Origin: Chitinophagaceae bacterium UBA2375
GTDB lineage: Bacteria > Bacteroidota > Bacteroidia > Chitinophagales > Chitinophagaceae
Length of the DNA: 55,142 nt
Assembly (NCBI GenBank): GCA_002343985.1
Contig: DDTB01000035.1
Location: forward strand, 1 to 55,142
Direction: 5' to 3'
Both the position numbers and the translations under genes were made by a program. How positions within the stretch are numbered: position 1 is the first letter of the stretch; each line of letters begins with the position of its first letter. Below are positions 1 to 7,861 of the stretch, piece by piece. The notes below the pieces were generated by a model. It made no database searches and was not told the DNA's origin. It worked only from the letters and a program-made list of their open reading frames with translations.

Positions 1-18
1 CAAGTTAACAGGGCAAAC

Positions 19-363
19 ATGAAACAAATCACCAAAAGCATATTCATTTCCGCCATCCTGGCCGGGATTGCGTTGGTGACTTTTGCCGACAGGGGTATCC
101 GTAAAAAAGCGAAAGCCCGCGTTACCCTCAATGTTCCCAATAATAATTTCCGCCAGCAGATTTTTAATATCAACAGCGGTTTAAGGTATAAAGGCAGCCT
201 GATTGTACGCAATACGCCTGATCAATCTTACCTGTCAACCAATACACTGGTCACTTACCAAAAAGGCAATACCGTGTACATCCTTCCCTACAAACAAAAA
301 GTATTGGTTCCCGAAATGGCCCAGGGTTATACAGGGATGAAGCTGATCATAAAGCCCCGCTAA
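19..363 (+). CDS. Small exported protein of unknown function
   Basis: A 114-residue protein that I do not recognise. Residues 1-23 look like a signal peptide: two lysines, then a hydrophobic stretch ending near VTFA. The mature part is basic and rich in Asn, Tyr and beta-forming residues, with no cysteine or obvious motif. It is probably a small periplasmic or cell-surface protein. The ATG lies 18 bases from the window start, so promoter and upstream partner are not visible. A hairpin with a T-tract follows its stop codon, so it ends a transcription unit. Confidence 0.6.
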   Translation: MKQITKSIFISAILAGIALVTFADRGIRKKAKARVTLNVPNNNFRQQIFNINSGLRYKGSLIVRNTPDQSYLSTNTLVTYQKGNTVYILPYKQKVLVPEMAQGYTGMKLIIKPR

Positions 364-393
364 TCGAATATAACCGCGATTACATATTTTGAA

Positions 394-414
394 CGTCCAG
401 CCGGGCGTTTTTTT
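394..414 (+). terminator. Rho-independent terminator after the first gene
   Basis: CGTCC (394-398) pairs with GGGCG (403-407) around a 4-base loop, extended by AA/TT on the outside, and is followed by seven Ts. It lies 31 bases after the stop of the first gene and just before the convergent 416-1060 gene. Confidence 0.6.
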
Positions 415-415
415 A

Positions 416-1060
416 TTACCCTCTCTTCAGTTGCAGGTTCTCTTCATAAGTCATCACGCGGTACCCGGATGTCGGGATGTCAAATCTTGATACGGGCACA
501 GGTTCGTACGATATGTTTGAGAGCGTATATGTAAACTTGCTTTTACCAGCTTCCAATTCATATTGAACGGGTATCCCTCTCAGTTTACCAAACGCGTTGG
601 CATATGTGTTATTGGTTAAACTGATATCGGGCATATAACATACGGATACCTGCCTGCCATCATTGGTTTTACCATTGGCCCTTGAACAAGTAAAATCACC
701 AATTTTCTCCCCGGGTTTGGCTTCGCCAAAAACCATATTATGCATCAACTGGTTTTTCTGTTCCCAATTATCGCGTGTCATCGTGATCATCAGCTTCTGG
801 CCACTGTATTCCTTTAAAACAACGCCTTTACCGGATTTATGGTCAAATATGGTGGTTTCCGTACCCAGGTTGCTCACCATGTCTGTACGGCTCAGGTTCC
901 CTTTTACAAAAACAGTCAGGCTGGCATCCTTCATGAGTGCCGAAGACTGCCCTTCGACCCCAATCCGGTATGTAAGTGCCGCTTCCTGAACGGTTCTTTG
1001 TGCCCAAAGAGAAACCGGAAGCAAAAAGGCTGCAACGGCAATGACCAGAAATCTTTTCAT
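416..1060 (-). CDS. Exported DUF4412/LolA-like protein of unknown role
   Basis: A 214-residue protein with a clear signal peptide, residues 1-20 ending in SLWAQ. The mature part alternates short beta strands (for example LTYRIGVEG, ASLTVFVKG, KLMITMTRD), with phrases such as GTETTIFDHKSGKGVVLKEYSGQ. This resembles the DUF4412 and LolA/GLPGLI-like half-barrel exported proteins of Bacteroidota, which are often periplasmic and of unknown function. It is convergent with the first gene. It lies downstream of yidC on the same strand but is separated from it by a terminator. The family call is from sequence style only and is tentative. Confidence 0.55.
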   Translation of the reverse strand: MKRFLVIAVAAFLLPVSLWAQRTVQEAALTYRIGVEGQSSALMKDASLTVFVKGNLSRTDMVSNLGTETTIFDHKSGKGVVLKEYSGQKLMITMTRDNWEQKNQLMHNMVFGEAKPGEKIGDFTCSRANGKTNDGRQVSVCYMPDISLTNNTYANAFGKLRGIPVQYELEAGKSKFTYTLSNISYEPVPVSRFDIPTSGYRVMTYEENLQLKRG

Positions 1061-1121
1061 AAGCCTGTTTTACCTTGTAAAGATATATCAATTCAGAGGG
1101 CTGTATACAGAATGAAATCAT

Positions 1122-1151
1122 AAAAAAAGCCTGTCCGGTTAATGGACAGGC
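1122..1151 (-). terminator. Terminator of yidC
   Basis: An 8-bp perfect stem GCCTGTCC/GGACAGGC (1129-1136 with 1144-1151) has a 7-base loop. On the minus strand it is followed by a run of seven Ts (A-run at 1122-1128). It lies 22 bases after the yidC stop codon. Confidence 0.8.
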
Positions 1152-1173
1152 CTATTGTTAACGATTCCTTAAG

Positions 1174-3003
1174 TTATTTGCCGGTTTTCTTTTTCATCTC
1201 CTGCATTTTGCGTTGCGTTTCCTGCATCGCTTCAATGCGTTCCTGCATTTTAGATTTTTTCACCGGCCTTTTCCGGTATTCATCCATCTTCGCCAGGATT
1301 TTGTCGTGGTCGATGATATAGGTTTGAATAACAAATTGCAGGATCAGGGTGATCACGTTTGACACGGTATAATACCATGTCAGAGCCGAAGGCAGGTTAT
1401 TGAATACGCCCAACAGGATGACCGGGAAAATGTAGGGCATGTATTTCATCAGCGGGTTGCTGTTATCCTGCATGTTGCTCATGCTGTATATCGAAATCAA
1501 CAAGCTGGTACCCGTTGCCGTTAGTGTGAATAAACTAACATGATCTCCGTAAAATGGTATTTTGAATGGAAGGTGCGCGATGGAATCATAAGCAGCCAGG
1601 TCGGTTGCCCAGAGGAAGCTTTTATCCCTAAGGTCAATATTTGCCTGGAAGAAGAAGTAGAGCGACATGAAGATGGGTATCTGCAAAAGCGCGGGGATAC
1701 AACCTCCCAGCGGGTTTACGCCGGCGCTCCTCCATAGTTTCATTTGCTCGAGGCCGAAAGCCTGCTGGTCATCCTTATACTTTTCCTTTAAAGCGTCCAC
1801 TTCGGGTTTCAGCACTTTCATCTTGGCGCCGCTGAGATAACTTTTATACAAAATAGGAGAAGTGATAAGCCGGATGAAGAGGGTCAGCAGCAATACCACG
1901 ATACCCATGCTGGCAACATGCTGCCTGAGGAAATCGAATACCGGCAAGAGGAAATACCGGTTGATATATTTCACAAAAGCGAAAATCCCGTTACCGTAAG
2001 GAACGATATTTTCCATTTGATTTTGATATGTCTTCAGGATATTGTAATCACTCGGGCCATAATAGAACTGCATCGGCACAACGGCATTGGTACCTTCTAC
2101 AGCCAGCTTTGCCTGCGTATTGGCATGCAATAAATAGCTCAGGCTGGTATCAGAAGGTACGGTCCAGCTTGTACTGGCAGAACGGAATTTCTTTTTCGCG
2201 ATCAGGGTATTGGCAAAAAACTGTTGCTTGATGCTGATCCAGTCTGTGGATTTACTGAATGTTTTTTCATCACCTGTTCCAACATATTCAAAGTCGAACT
2301 CACCATCTGTTACATAACCGATATGGCTTTGGGTGATTTCATAACTATGGCTTTGTTCGTTCTGCAGTGCTTCCGTATTCCATACCAGGCTGAGTTGCTG
2401 CTGCGTAAAGAGTTGATCAGCGCCATTGAATTGCAGATTCAGGTCAATCATGTAATCATTAGGGCGGATGCGGTATTCGTGAAGCAATGATTTACCGGCT
2501 GAATCCGTGGCACGGAACCTGATGATTTTATTTTTATCCTTATCCTCCTCTACCGGTGAACCCGTAAAAATGATATCGCCGCTTTCGGCCGTTCGGTTAT
2601 TTCCGGCATTGAATGCATAGGAAAACCGGTTATATTTTCCATCAAACAAAATCACCGGTTTACCATCGGCCCTCCTGAATTTTTTCAGTTCAACCCTTCT
2701 TGGCTGTCCGCCCCTGGTAGAAAAATCAATCCTCATCACATCGTTTTCTACTTTCAGCATTTCTTCCTGTGCAGTTGGCGCCGTGAATGCCTGAACAGGG
2801 CTTTGTGCCTGGCGGATGGAGTCGCGCTTGAGCGAATCCAACCTGGCGATCGCCGGGTCTATCTTTGGTTTGGTGGCCGCGATAGAGTCCTCGACGCGCT
2901 TTTTTTCCGCTTCGAGTGCCAGCCGGCTTTTACTATTAATGTAAAACATTCCAAAGAGGAGCAGGCCGATCAGAACAAAGCCAATCACCGTATTTCTATC
3001 CAT
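1174..3003 (-). CDS. yidC: Membrane protein insertase YidC
   Basis: About 610 residues, the usual size for a Gram-negative YidC. It inserts and folds inner-membrane proteins with or without SecYEG. An N-terminal membrane anchor (MDRNTVIGFVLIGLLLF) is followed by a large periplasmic beta domain (roughly residues 70-330). The conserved 60KD_IMP core has several helices, including the GCIPALLQIPIFMSLYFFF segment with the conserved Pro pair and the SALTWYYTVSNVITLILQ segment. The C-terminus is a lysine-rich cytoplasmic tail. I prefer the ATG at 3003, because family members start MDxNT; an ATG two codons upstream (3009) is in frame. A -7-like TACATTTG lies at 3041-3034. Its own terminator follows. 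Confidence 0.96.
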   Translation of the reverse strand: MDRNTVIGFVLIGLLLFGMFYINSKSRLALEAEKKRVEDSIAATKPKIDPAIARLDSLKRDSIRQAQSPVQAFTAPTAQEEMLKVENDVMRIDFSTRGGQPRRVELKKFRRADGKPVILFDGKYNRFSYAFNAGNNRTAESGDIIFTGSPVEEDKDKNKIIRFRATDSAGKSLLHEYRIRPNDYMIDLNLQFNGADQLFTQQQLSLVWNTEALQNEQSHSYEITQSHIGYVTDGEFDFEYVGTGDEKTFSKSTDWISIKQQFFANTLIAKKKFRSASTSWTVPSDTSLSYLLHANTQAKLAVEGTNAVVPMQFYYGPSDYNILKTYQNQMENIVPYGNGIFAFVKYINRYFLLPVFDFLRQHVASMGIVVLLLTLFIRLITSPILYKSYLSGAKMKVLKPEVDALKEKYKDDQQAFGLEQMKLWRSAGVNPLGGCIPALLQIPIFMSLYFFFQANIDLRDKSFLWATDLAAYDSIAHLPFKIPFYGDHVSLFTLTATGTSLLISIYSMSNMQDNSNPLMKYMPYIFPVILLGVFNNLPSALTWYYTVSNVITLILQFVIQTYIIDHDKILAKMDEYRKRPVKKSKMQERIEAMQETQRKMQEMKKKTGK

Positions 3004-3088
3004 TCCCATGTGTAATCAATTATTGAAGGAGTGCAAATGTAAACCAAATTATGCGGCTGTGGCCACCATTAATCATAAGTCAGCCTAT

Positions 3089-3121
3089 AAAAAAAGGTTG
3101 CCGCGAATACCGTGGCAACCT
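3089..3121 (-). terminator. Terminator of rplY
   Basis: An 8-bp stem AGGTTGCC/GGCAACCT (3095-3102 with 3114-3121), extendable by GC and a G-T pair, is followed on the minus strand by a T-run. It lies just downstream of the rplY stop and upstream of yidC, so the two genes are separate units. Confidence 0.75.
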
Positions 3122-3142
3122 GGTTATATTAAATAGCGTCAA

Positions 3143-3769
3143 TTATTTTTTGGCGGCAGCGGCTGGAGCGGCTTTAGCAGCGCCTTTTGGAGCAGCAGCG
3201 GCAGCTGCAGCTTCTTCCTGCTTCAACTGGCGGGTCATGGTAACTGAAGCGATGGGGATCCTCGGTGAGTTCAGGATTTCCATATTTTCAGCAATAATAT
3301 TTTCCACGCGCAGGTTACCGTTCAGTTCGAGGTTGCTCAGGTCAACATCGATATGCTCTTTCAGGTATTTTGGCAGGGTTTTTACTTTGATGGCTTTCAT
3401 CTTCGTTACCAGTTTACCACCAGCTTTAACGCCAACAGGCGTGCCAACATAGTTCAATGGCAAAGTGGCGATTACTTTTTTATCTTCCACCAGTTCCAGG
3501 AAGTCAACGTGGGTGAGCTCGTCCGTAACTTTATCAAACTGAAGGTCTTTCAGGATGCAACGGTAAGCATTTCCGTTTATCTGAACATTCGCCAGCATGA
3601 ACTCGGATGTGTACACGATGTTTTTAAATGATGTTGCCGGCGCAGCAAAATTGATTTCAGTTTTACCACCATAAATTACAGCTGGCACCATACCCTGAGA
3701 GCGAAGTTGGCGGGTGGCTTTTTTTCCGCTTTCGGTCCTCAGTTGTCCTTCGATTGTAATTGCTTTCAT
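3143..3769 (-). CDS. rplY: 50S ribosomal protein bL25 (Ctc/general stress form)
   Basis: This is the long form of L25, which binds 5S rRNA. The N-terminal L25 domain (MKAITIEGQLR..GKKATRQLRSQGMVPAVIYGG) is followed by the TL5/Ctc C-terminal beta domain (about residues 95-185). A low-complexity Ala/Lys tail with long alanine runs is typical of the Bacteroidota version. I chose the internal ATG at 3769 (208 residues), because the 14 residues encoded upstream have no family similarity. A consensus promoter, ATTG-N20-TACCTTTG, ends about 22 bases upstream of this ATG and supports the choice. The next gene upstream is prs, also on the minus strand. Confidence 0.94.
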   Translation of the reverse strand: MKAITIEGQLRTESGKKATRQLRSQGMVPAVIYGGKTEINFAAPATSFKNIVYTSEFMLANVQINGNAYRCILKDLQFDKVTDELTHVDFLELVEDKKVIATLPLNYVGTPVGVKAGGKLVTKMKAIKVKTLPKYLKEHIDVDLSNLELNGNLRVENIIAENMEILNSPRIPIASVTMTRQLKQEEAAAAAAAPKGAAKAAPAAAAKK

Positions 3770-3790
3770 GATTAATTTTTTAATGAGGCG

Positions 3791-3822
3791 CAAAGGTAGT
3801 GAAAAAATCAATGCGGGGCAAT
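3791..3822 (-). promoter_or_regulatory. Bacteroidota-type promoter of rplY
   Basis: Reading the minus strand, ATTG (3822-3819), a 20-base spacer and TACCTTTG (3798-3791) match the Bacteroidota -33/-7 consensus TTTG...TAnnTTTG. Transcription should start about 15 bases before the ATG at 3769. Confidence 0.55.
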
Positions 3823-3953
3823 AAAAAACGGTGGATGAACGAATGGTATGGAAAACGGGTTGATGGCACGCAAGTATCTTATTGTCAATAAGTTACTATG
3901 AGCAACTGTATATACCTGCTACCCGCTACAACTATGACTACTACTATGGCTTC

Positions 3954-4907
3954 CTATTTGCCTGATTTAATGCGGCCCTTGATAAAAAGGCTGTTGATGC
4001 TTTTATTTTCGTAAGCGTTCCTGATGGCAACGGCGAACAATTCATCGGCTGACACTACTTTAATTTTCTTTGAAAGCGGCTTTACGGGAATGGTATCGCT
4101 GACCACCAGTTCCTCGAGTACGCTGTTTTCTATATTTTCGTATGCGTTACCGCTTAAAACGGGATGCGTACACATGGCCCTTACGCTTCTTGCACCTTTT
4201 TCCATCATAAGGCCGGCGCTTTTTGCCAGTGTCCCTCCTGTATCGCAGATATCATCAATCAACACAATATCCCGGTCTGTTACATCCCCGATCACCACCA
4301 TACTGGCGATTTCATTGGCCCTTTTGCGGTGTTTGTCACAAATCACCATTTCACATTCAAAGAAGGATGCCACTTCCCGGATGCGGTTGGCAGACCCTAC
4401 GTCGGGTGCTGCAAATGTGAGGTTTTTGAGGTTCAGGCTTTCGATATAAGGGATAAAAATGGCGGAAGAGTCGAGGTGGTCAACCGGTATATCAAAATAA
4501 CCCTGTATCTGCGGTGCATGTAAATCCATGGTAACGACCCTGTCGGCCCCGGCTGCCGTAAGCATATTGGCCACCAGTTTAGAGCCAATGGCAACCCTGG
4601 GTTTATCTTTCCGGTCCTGCCTGGCATAACCGTAATAAGGTATCACGGCAATGACTTTGTAAGCGGATGCCCTTTTGGCGGCATCAATCATGAGGAGCAA
4701 TTCCATCAGGTTTTCGGTGGGCGCGAATGTGCTTTGTATGAGGAATACAAAACGCCCCCTGATGCTTTCCATAAACTCAACCCCTATTTCTCCATCACTG
4801 AAGCGGCTGACCTTGACTTTACCGAGTGGTTCGCCGAATTTCTTGGCGATTTTCTCGGCCAAGTATTGCGACCCTGTACCGGAGAAGATTTTGGCATTGG
4901 ATTCCAT
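3954..4907 (-). CDS. prs: Ribose-phosphate pyrophosphokinase
   Basis: A 317-residue class I PRPP synthetase. It transfers pyrophosphate from ATP to ribose 5-phosphate to make PRPP for purine, pyrimidine, histidine, tryptophan and NAD synthesis. Visible landmarks are the SRFSDGE segment near residue 36, the ATP-binding PYYGYARQDRK stretch near residue 91, the catalytic-metal DLHAPQIQGYF motif near residue 130, and the ribose-phosphate loop VLIDDICDTGGT near residue 217. The length is normal. It is divergent from radC across a 118-bp intergenic region and lies upstream of rplY on the same strand, an arrangement common in Bacteroidota. Confidence 0.97.
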   Translation of the reverse strand: MESNAKIFSGTGSQYLAEKIAKKFGEPLGKVKVSRFSDGEIGVEFMESIRGRFVFLIQSTFAPTENLMELLLMIDAAKRASAYKVIAVIPYYGYARQDRKDKPRVAIGSKLVANMLTAAGADRVVTMDLHAPQIQGYFDIPVDHLDSSAIFIPYIESLNLKNLTFAAPDVGSANRIREVASFFECEMVICDKHRKRANEIASMVVIGDVTDRDIVLIDDICDTGGTLAKSAGLMMEKGARSVRAMCTHPVLSGNAYENIENSVLEELVVSDTIPVKPLSKKIKVVSADELFAVAIRNAYENKSINSLFIKGRIKSGK

Positions 4908-5025
4908 GGGATGAAGTTATAAAGGATTGAAGAAACTGATCGGGAAAAAAACGGCGAATTCGTGATTTTGTCATCGGATTCGTGCGCGAAAATACAGTTA
5001 GTTTCAAACATTTAATAAGTAACTG

Positions 5026-5727
5026 ATGGAAAAATTAGAAAAGAGCGGCGGGTCCATTAAAAACTGGCTGGCTGATGACAGGCCAAGGGAAAAATTGATC
5101 GGTAAAGGTGTACAGGCATTAAGCAATACGGAATTGCTGGCCATCCTGATCAATCACGGGCAAAGAGACCGGTCGGCTTTGGATATCGCCAAAGATTTAT
5201 TGCTCAGGGTGGATGGGAACCTTGACGAACTGGGAAAGATGGGACTTCCTGAGATCCGAGCTATAAAAGGAGTGGGAAATGTAAAAGCGGTAGCGATACT
5301 GGCCGCGCTTGAGTTGGGCCGAAGAAGATACGGCGCCGCCAAACTCCCCAGGATTTCCGTTAGAAGCAGCCGTGATATTGCTGAATACCTGAAAATATCC
5401 CTGAAAGACCACCCTTATGAAGTGTTCGCGGTTGTTTACCTGAACCAGGCCAATAAAGTAAACAGGTTGGAACTTGTCAGCCAGGGCGGTATTACAGGAA
5501 CCGTTGCCGACCCTAGGGTCATCTTGCGCAAAGCATTGGAAGAGAAAGCCACATCCATTGTACTTTGCCATAACCATCCCTCAGGCAACCTGCATCCAAG
5601 CCAGGCCGATAAAGAGATTACGCAAAAAATCAAACAGGCTGCCGCTTTTATGGACATCCGTGTACTGGACCATATCATCGTTAGCGATGAAGGTTATTAT
5701 AGCTTCGCGGATGAAGGATTGTTATGA
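5026..5727 (+). CDS. radC: RadC-family JAB/MPN-domain protein
   Basis: A 233-residue RadC-like protein. An N-terminal helical UPF0758/HhH region (DRPREKLIGKGVQALSNTE..; GLPEIRAIKGVGNVKA near residues 75-90) is followed by a JAB1/MPN+ metalloprotease-like fold with the zinc motif HNHPSG...SxxD near residue 185. Despite the historical name, a direct DNA-repair role is not established for the family. The ATG at 5026 gives the normal family length. It is divergent from prs and convergent with the DUF3467 gene. Confidence 0.93.
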   Translation: MEKLEKSGGSIKNWLADDRPREKLIGKGVQALSNTELLAILINHGQRDRSALDIAKDLLLRVDGNLDELGKMGLPEIRAIKGVGNVKAVAILAALELGRRRYGAAKLPRISVRSSRDIAEYLKISLKDHPYEVFAVVYLNQANKVNRLELVSQGGITGTVADPRVILRKALEEKATSIVLCHNHPSGNLHPSQADKEITQKIKQAAAFMDIRVLDHIIVSDEGYYSFADEGLL

Positions 5728-5768
5728 TGTTTGTATCAGGGAGATTGATCAACATGCTTGAATCCATC

Positions 5769-6086
5769 CTAGGCCTGTGCGGGTGGCCCACCAAAAGTAA
5801 ATGGCAGTTCAACTGATTCCAGGTCCTGGATGCTGCCATTCACCGCTTCAAATTTTTTCACATTATCAATCATCGCTTTCATAAACCTTTTGGCATGAAA
5901 TGGCGTAAGGATGATGCGGTTCTTAACCCTGCTCTTGGGTGTACCCGGCATTACATTTACAAAATCGATCACAAACTCAGCGTGGCTATGTGTGATGATG
6001 GCCAGGTTGGCATAAGAACCTTCGGCAACTTCCTCACTGATTTCGATATTTAACTGGTTGGGTTGGGATTGTTGCTGGTCAGACAT
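5769..6086 (-). CDS. DUF3467 domain protein
   Basis: A 105-residue acidic protein. The core (PNQLNIEISEEVAEGSYANL; LIxTHSHAEFVIDF; VMPGTPKSRVKNRIILTP; HAKRFMKAMIDNVKKFE) matches the DUF3467 family, which is widespread in Bacteroidota and other bacteria and has no proven function. There is no signal peptide, so it should be cytoplasmic. It lies only 7 bases downstream of the 6094-6810 gene on the same strand, so the two are likely co-transcribed. Confidence 0.85.
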   Translation of the reverse strand: MSDQQQSQPNQLNIEISEEVAEGSYANLAIITHSHAEFVIDFVNVMPGTPKSRVKNRIILTPFHAKRFMKAMIDNVKKFEAVNGSIQDLESVELPFTFGGPPAQA

Positions 6087-6093
6087 GTACTGC

Positions 6094-6810
6094 TTATTTA
6101 CTGTTTAACAATGCGAATATTTCTTTCAATGCAAATTCCGTATTCTTTTCGAAATCATCACCGGATGTGATCGCAGAAATATCTGCAACGGAAGAAAATT
6201 CAGATTTTAAATTCTTTGCACTGATCTTAAGTTTTTTGATTCCCGGCTTTTGTACATCAAAATAATAGTAATCAACGATTAAATCGAATTGCCTCAATTC
6301 ACTTTGTACGTAATTGGTGGAAACATAACCCATCGTTGAAGAGTATGCCTTAAGCAGTGAAAAGCGTTTGCCGTTATATACTTCCTGCATGAATAACTTT
6401 TTAGATTTATCAACCTGGGAGGCATTGATAAAACTTAATACTTCAGGAGTGCCATTTTTATCTTTAATGATCAATTTAAAAGAATCCACATCCTGCAATG
6501 ACATCATTAAAGGCTTAGTTGCTCCCGATTGCACCACTTCTACCTGCTGGTTATAAGTATTATAGCTGATATCCGCATTTTCGGCTTTCTCTGCCGGAGT
6601 ATAAACATTTCCTTTAAAGGAATTCCCATATAAATACGGTGTGCCAATGACTTTAAAATTTCCGATTTGTTTATAGCTGCCTTCCCCGCTTTTTTCCAAT
6701 AAAATTCTTTGATAAGATATAGCAGGATCCACATAACTGAGGGCCTGGGCGGATAATTGCGATTGCATGCCTAAAAGGCCTGCCATCAACATACAAAATA
6801 CATACTTCAT
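6094..6810 (-). CDS. Exported protein of unknown function
   Basis: A 238-residue protein that I do not recognise. Residues 1-22 are a signal peptide (MKYVFCMLMAGLLGMQSQLSAQ). The mature part mixes beta strands with charged segments (VDYYYFDVQKPGIKKLKISAKN), ends in a helical tail (NTEFALKEIFALLNSK) and has no cysteine in the mature region. It is probably periplasmic. It sits 7 bases upstream of the DUF3467 gene, suggesting one transcript, and is insulated from the SusCD operon by the palindromic terminator at 6847-6878. Confidence 0.65.
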   Translation of the reverse strand: MKYVFCMLMAGLLGMQSQLSAQALSYVDPAISYQRILLEKSGEGSYKQIGNFKVIGTPYLYGNSFKGNVYTPAEKAENADISYNTYNQQVEVVQSGATKPLMMSLQDVDSFKLIIKDKNGTPEVLSFINASQVDKSKKLFMQEVYNGKRFSLLKAYSSTMGYVSTNYVQSELRQFDLIVDYYYFDVQKPGIKKLKISAKNLKSEFSSVADISAITSGDDFEKNTEFALKEIFALLNSK

Positions 6811-6846
6811 GGGATGATTATTTATGTAAACTTACAGTATTAAAAC

Positions 6847-6878
6847 GAAAAGGGTTGCCATCGATGGCAACCCTTTTC
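6847..6878. terminator. Perfect 32-bp palindromic terminator of the SusCD operon
   Basis: Bases 6847-6878 form a perfect inverted repeat (GAAAAGGGTTGCCATC and its complement, centre ATCGAT). The flanking A4/T4 within the stem let it act in either direction. It lies 18 bases downstream of the DUF1735 stop codon on the minus strand. Confidence 0.8.
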
Positions 6879-6896
6879 ATAAATTTCACACTTCGA

Positions 6897-7838
6897 TTAG
6901 CGTGGACGAACAAACGTCAGGGTATCGAAGAATGCACGCAACGGGTTGTTGTTATAGTTCCAGTTAACGTAGATAGTTTTTGTTGTAGCGTCGTAGCGGC
7001 TAACACCTACACCGGCGCCAGTCAGCATGGTGATTGGAGGACCACCTGCACCAACACCGTAAACATCAGTTACCAGGTCGGTAGCCGGATCGAACACAAC
7101 CACAGGCTGAACGGCAGTACCGTACCAGCTCAATGAGTTGTTAGGACCAACACCAATTGGGTGACCGTATGTACCTACGTCAGGCCAGTAGAAAATGTCT
7201 GAAGTTGGGCCGTATGTTTCCATGTGCATTTCCACTTCATAAGGGAATGTGTAAGGAACACGGTTGTGGTAACCACGCAGGTCGTAGATACCATCCCAAC
7301 GGTTCTTCAGGTTGATGGCAATCAACAGGCGGTTTTGGTTAGATGACAATACATAACCGGCGTCAGCAGAAGCGATTTTAATACCAATACCATACGTTTC
7401 GTTTGAGCTAAACGCTGCAGTTGTTGGAACGCTGATAGGAATATTTACCTGGCGTGAGCCTGCAGGAATGGTAAATGTAGTGCTTGGAATGCTGAAATCA
7501 ACGCCTTCAACCATGTTGATAATGTTCGTACCGTTTTCGGTATTGTAATTAGAAACGATGGTTGGGTCGATGGCAACAGTTACTGATACGTCACGTGAAG
7601 GAACAGCGCCCATCAGCATGATCACAGCCTGGTTGTTGATGGTTTGCGGATCGGCAGTCAACTCGAGGCCCAGGCCAACACGGAACTGAACACCTTTGTG
7701 GAAACCGATACCTGCTGGTGAATTATTGGCATCATTGATACCATATTCATTATCCTCATATCCTTTGTCTTTCAGACAGCCTGTAGCTACTACCATCGTA
7801 GCGCCCAGCAGGAGTGATAAGAATTTTACTTTTTTCAT
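6897..7838 (-). CDS. DUF1735/BT_3987-type surface lipoprotein
   Basis: A 313-residue lipoprotein with signal peptide and lipobox VATGC (Cys21). The N-terminal half has the beta-sandwich pattern of DUF1735 (PSRDVSVTVAIDPTIVSNYNTENGT; FTIPAGSRQVNIPISV). The C-terminal half (GIYDLRGYHNR... ending KTIYVNWNYNNNPLRAFFDTL) is the domain found on SusCD-linked accessory lipoproteins. Family knowledge suggests a glycan or nutrient-binding surface protein. It is the last gene of the susC-susD-DUF1735 operon, 23 bases after susD. The ligand cannot be read from the sequence. Confidence 0.85.
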   Translation of the reverse strand: MKKVKFLSLLLGATMVVATGCLKDKGYEDNEYGINDANNSPAGIGFHKGVQFRVGLGLELTADPQTINNQAVIMLMGAVPSRDVSVTVAIDPTIVSNYNTENGTNIINMVEGVDFSIPSTTFTIPAGSRQVNIPISVPTTAAFSSNETYGIGIKIASADAGYVLSSNQNRLLIAINLKNRWDGIYDLRGYHNRVPYTFPYEVEMHMETYGPTSDIFYWPDVGTYGHPIGVGPNNSLSWYGTAVQPVVVFDPATDLVTDVYGVGAGGPPITMLTGAGVGVSRYDATTKTIYVNWNYNNNPLRAFFDTLTFVRPR

Positions 7839-7861
7839 ATTTTGTTTCGTTTATACTTTGA

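Noticed and set aside
5474..5761. A 95-residue ORF overlapping the end of radC
   Set aside because: It is out of frame with the conserved HNHPSG region of radC and has no motif of its own.
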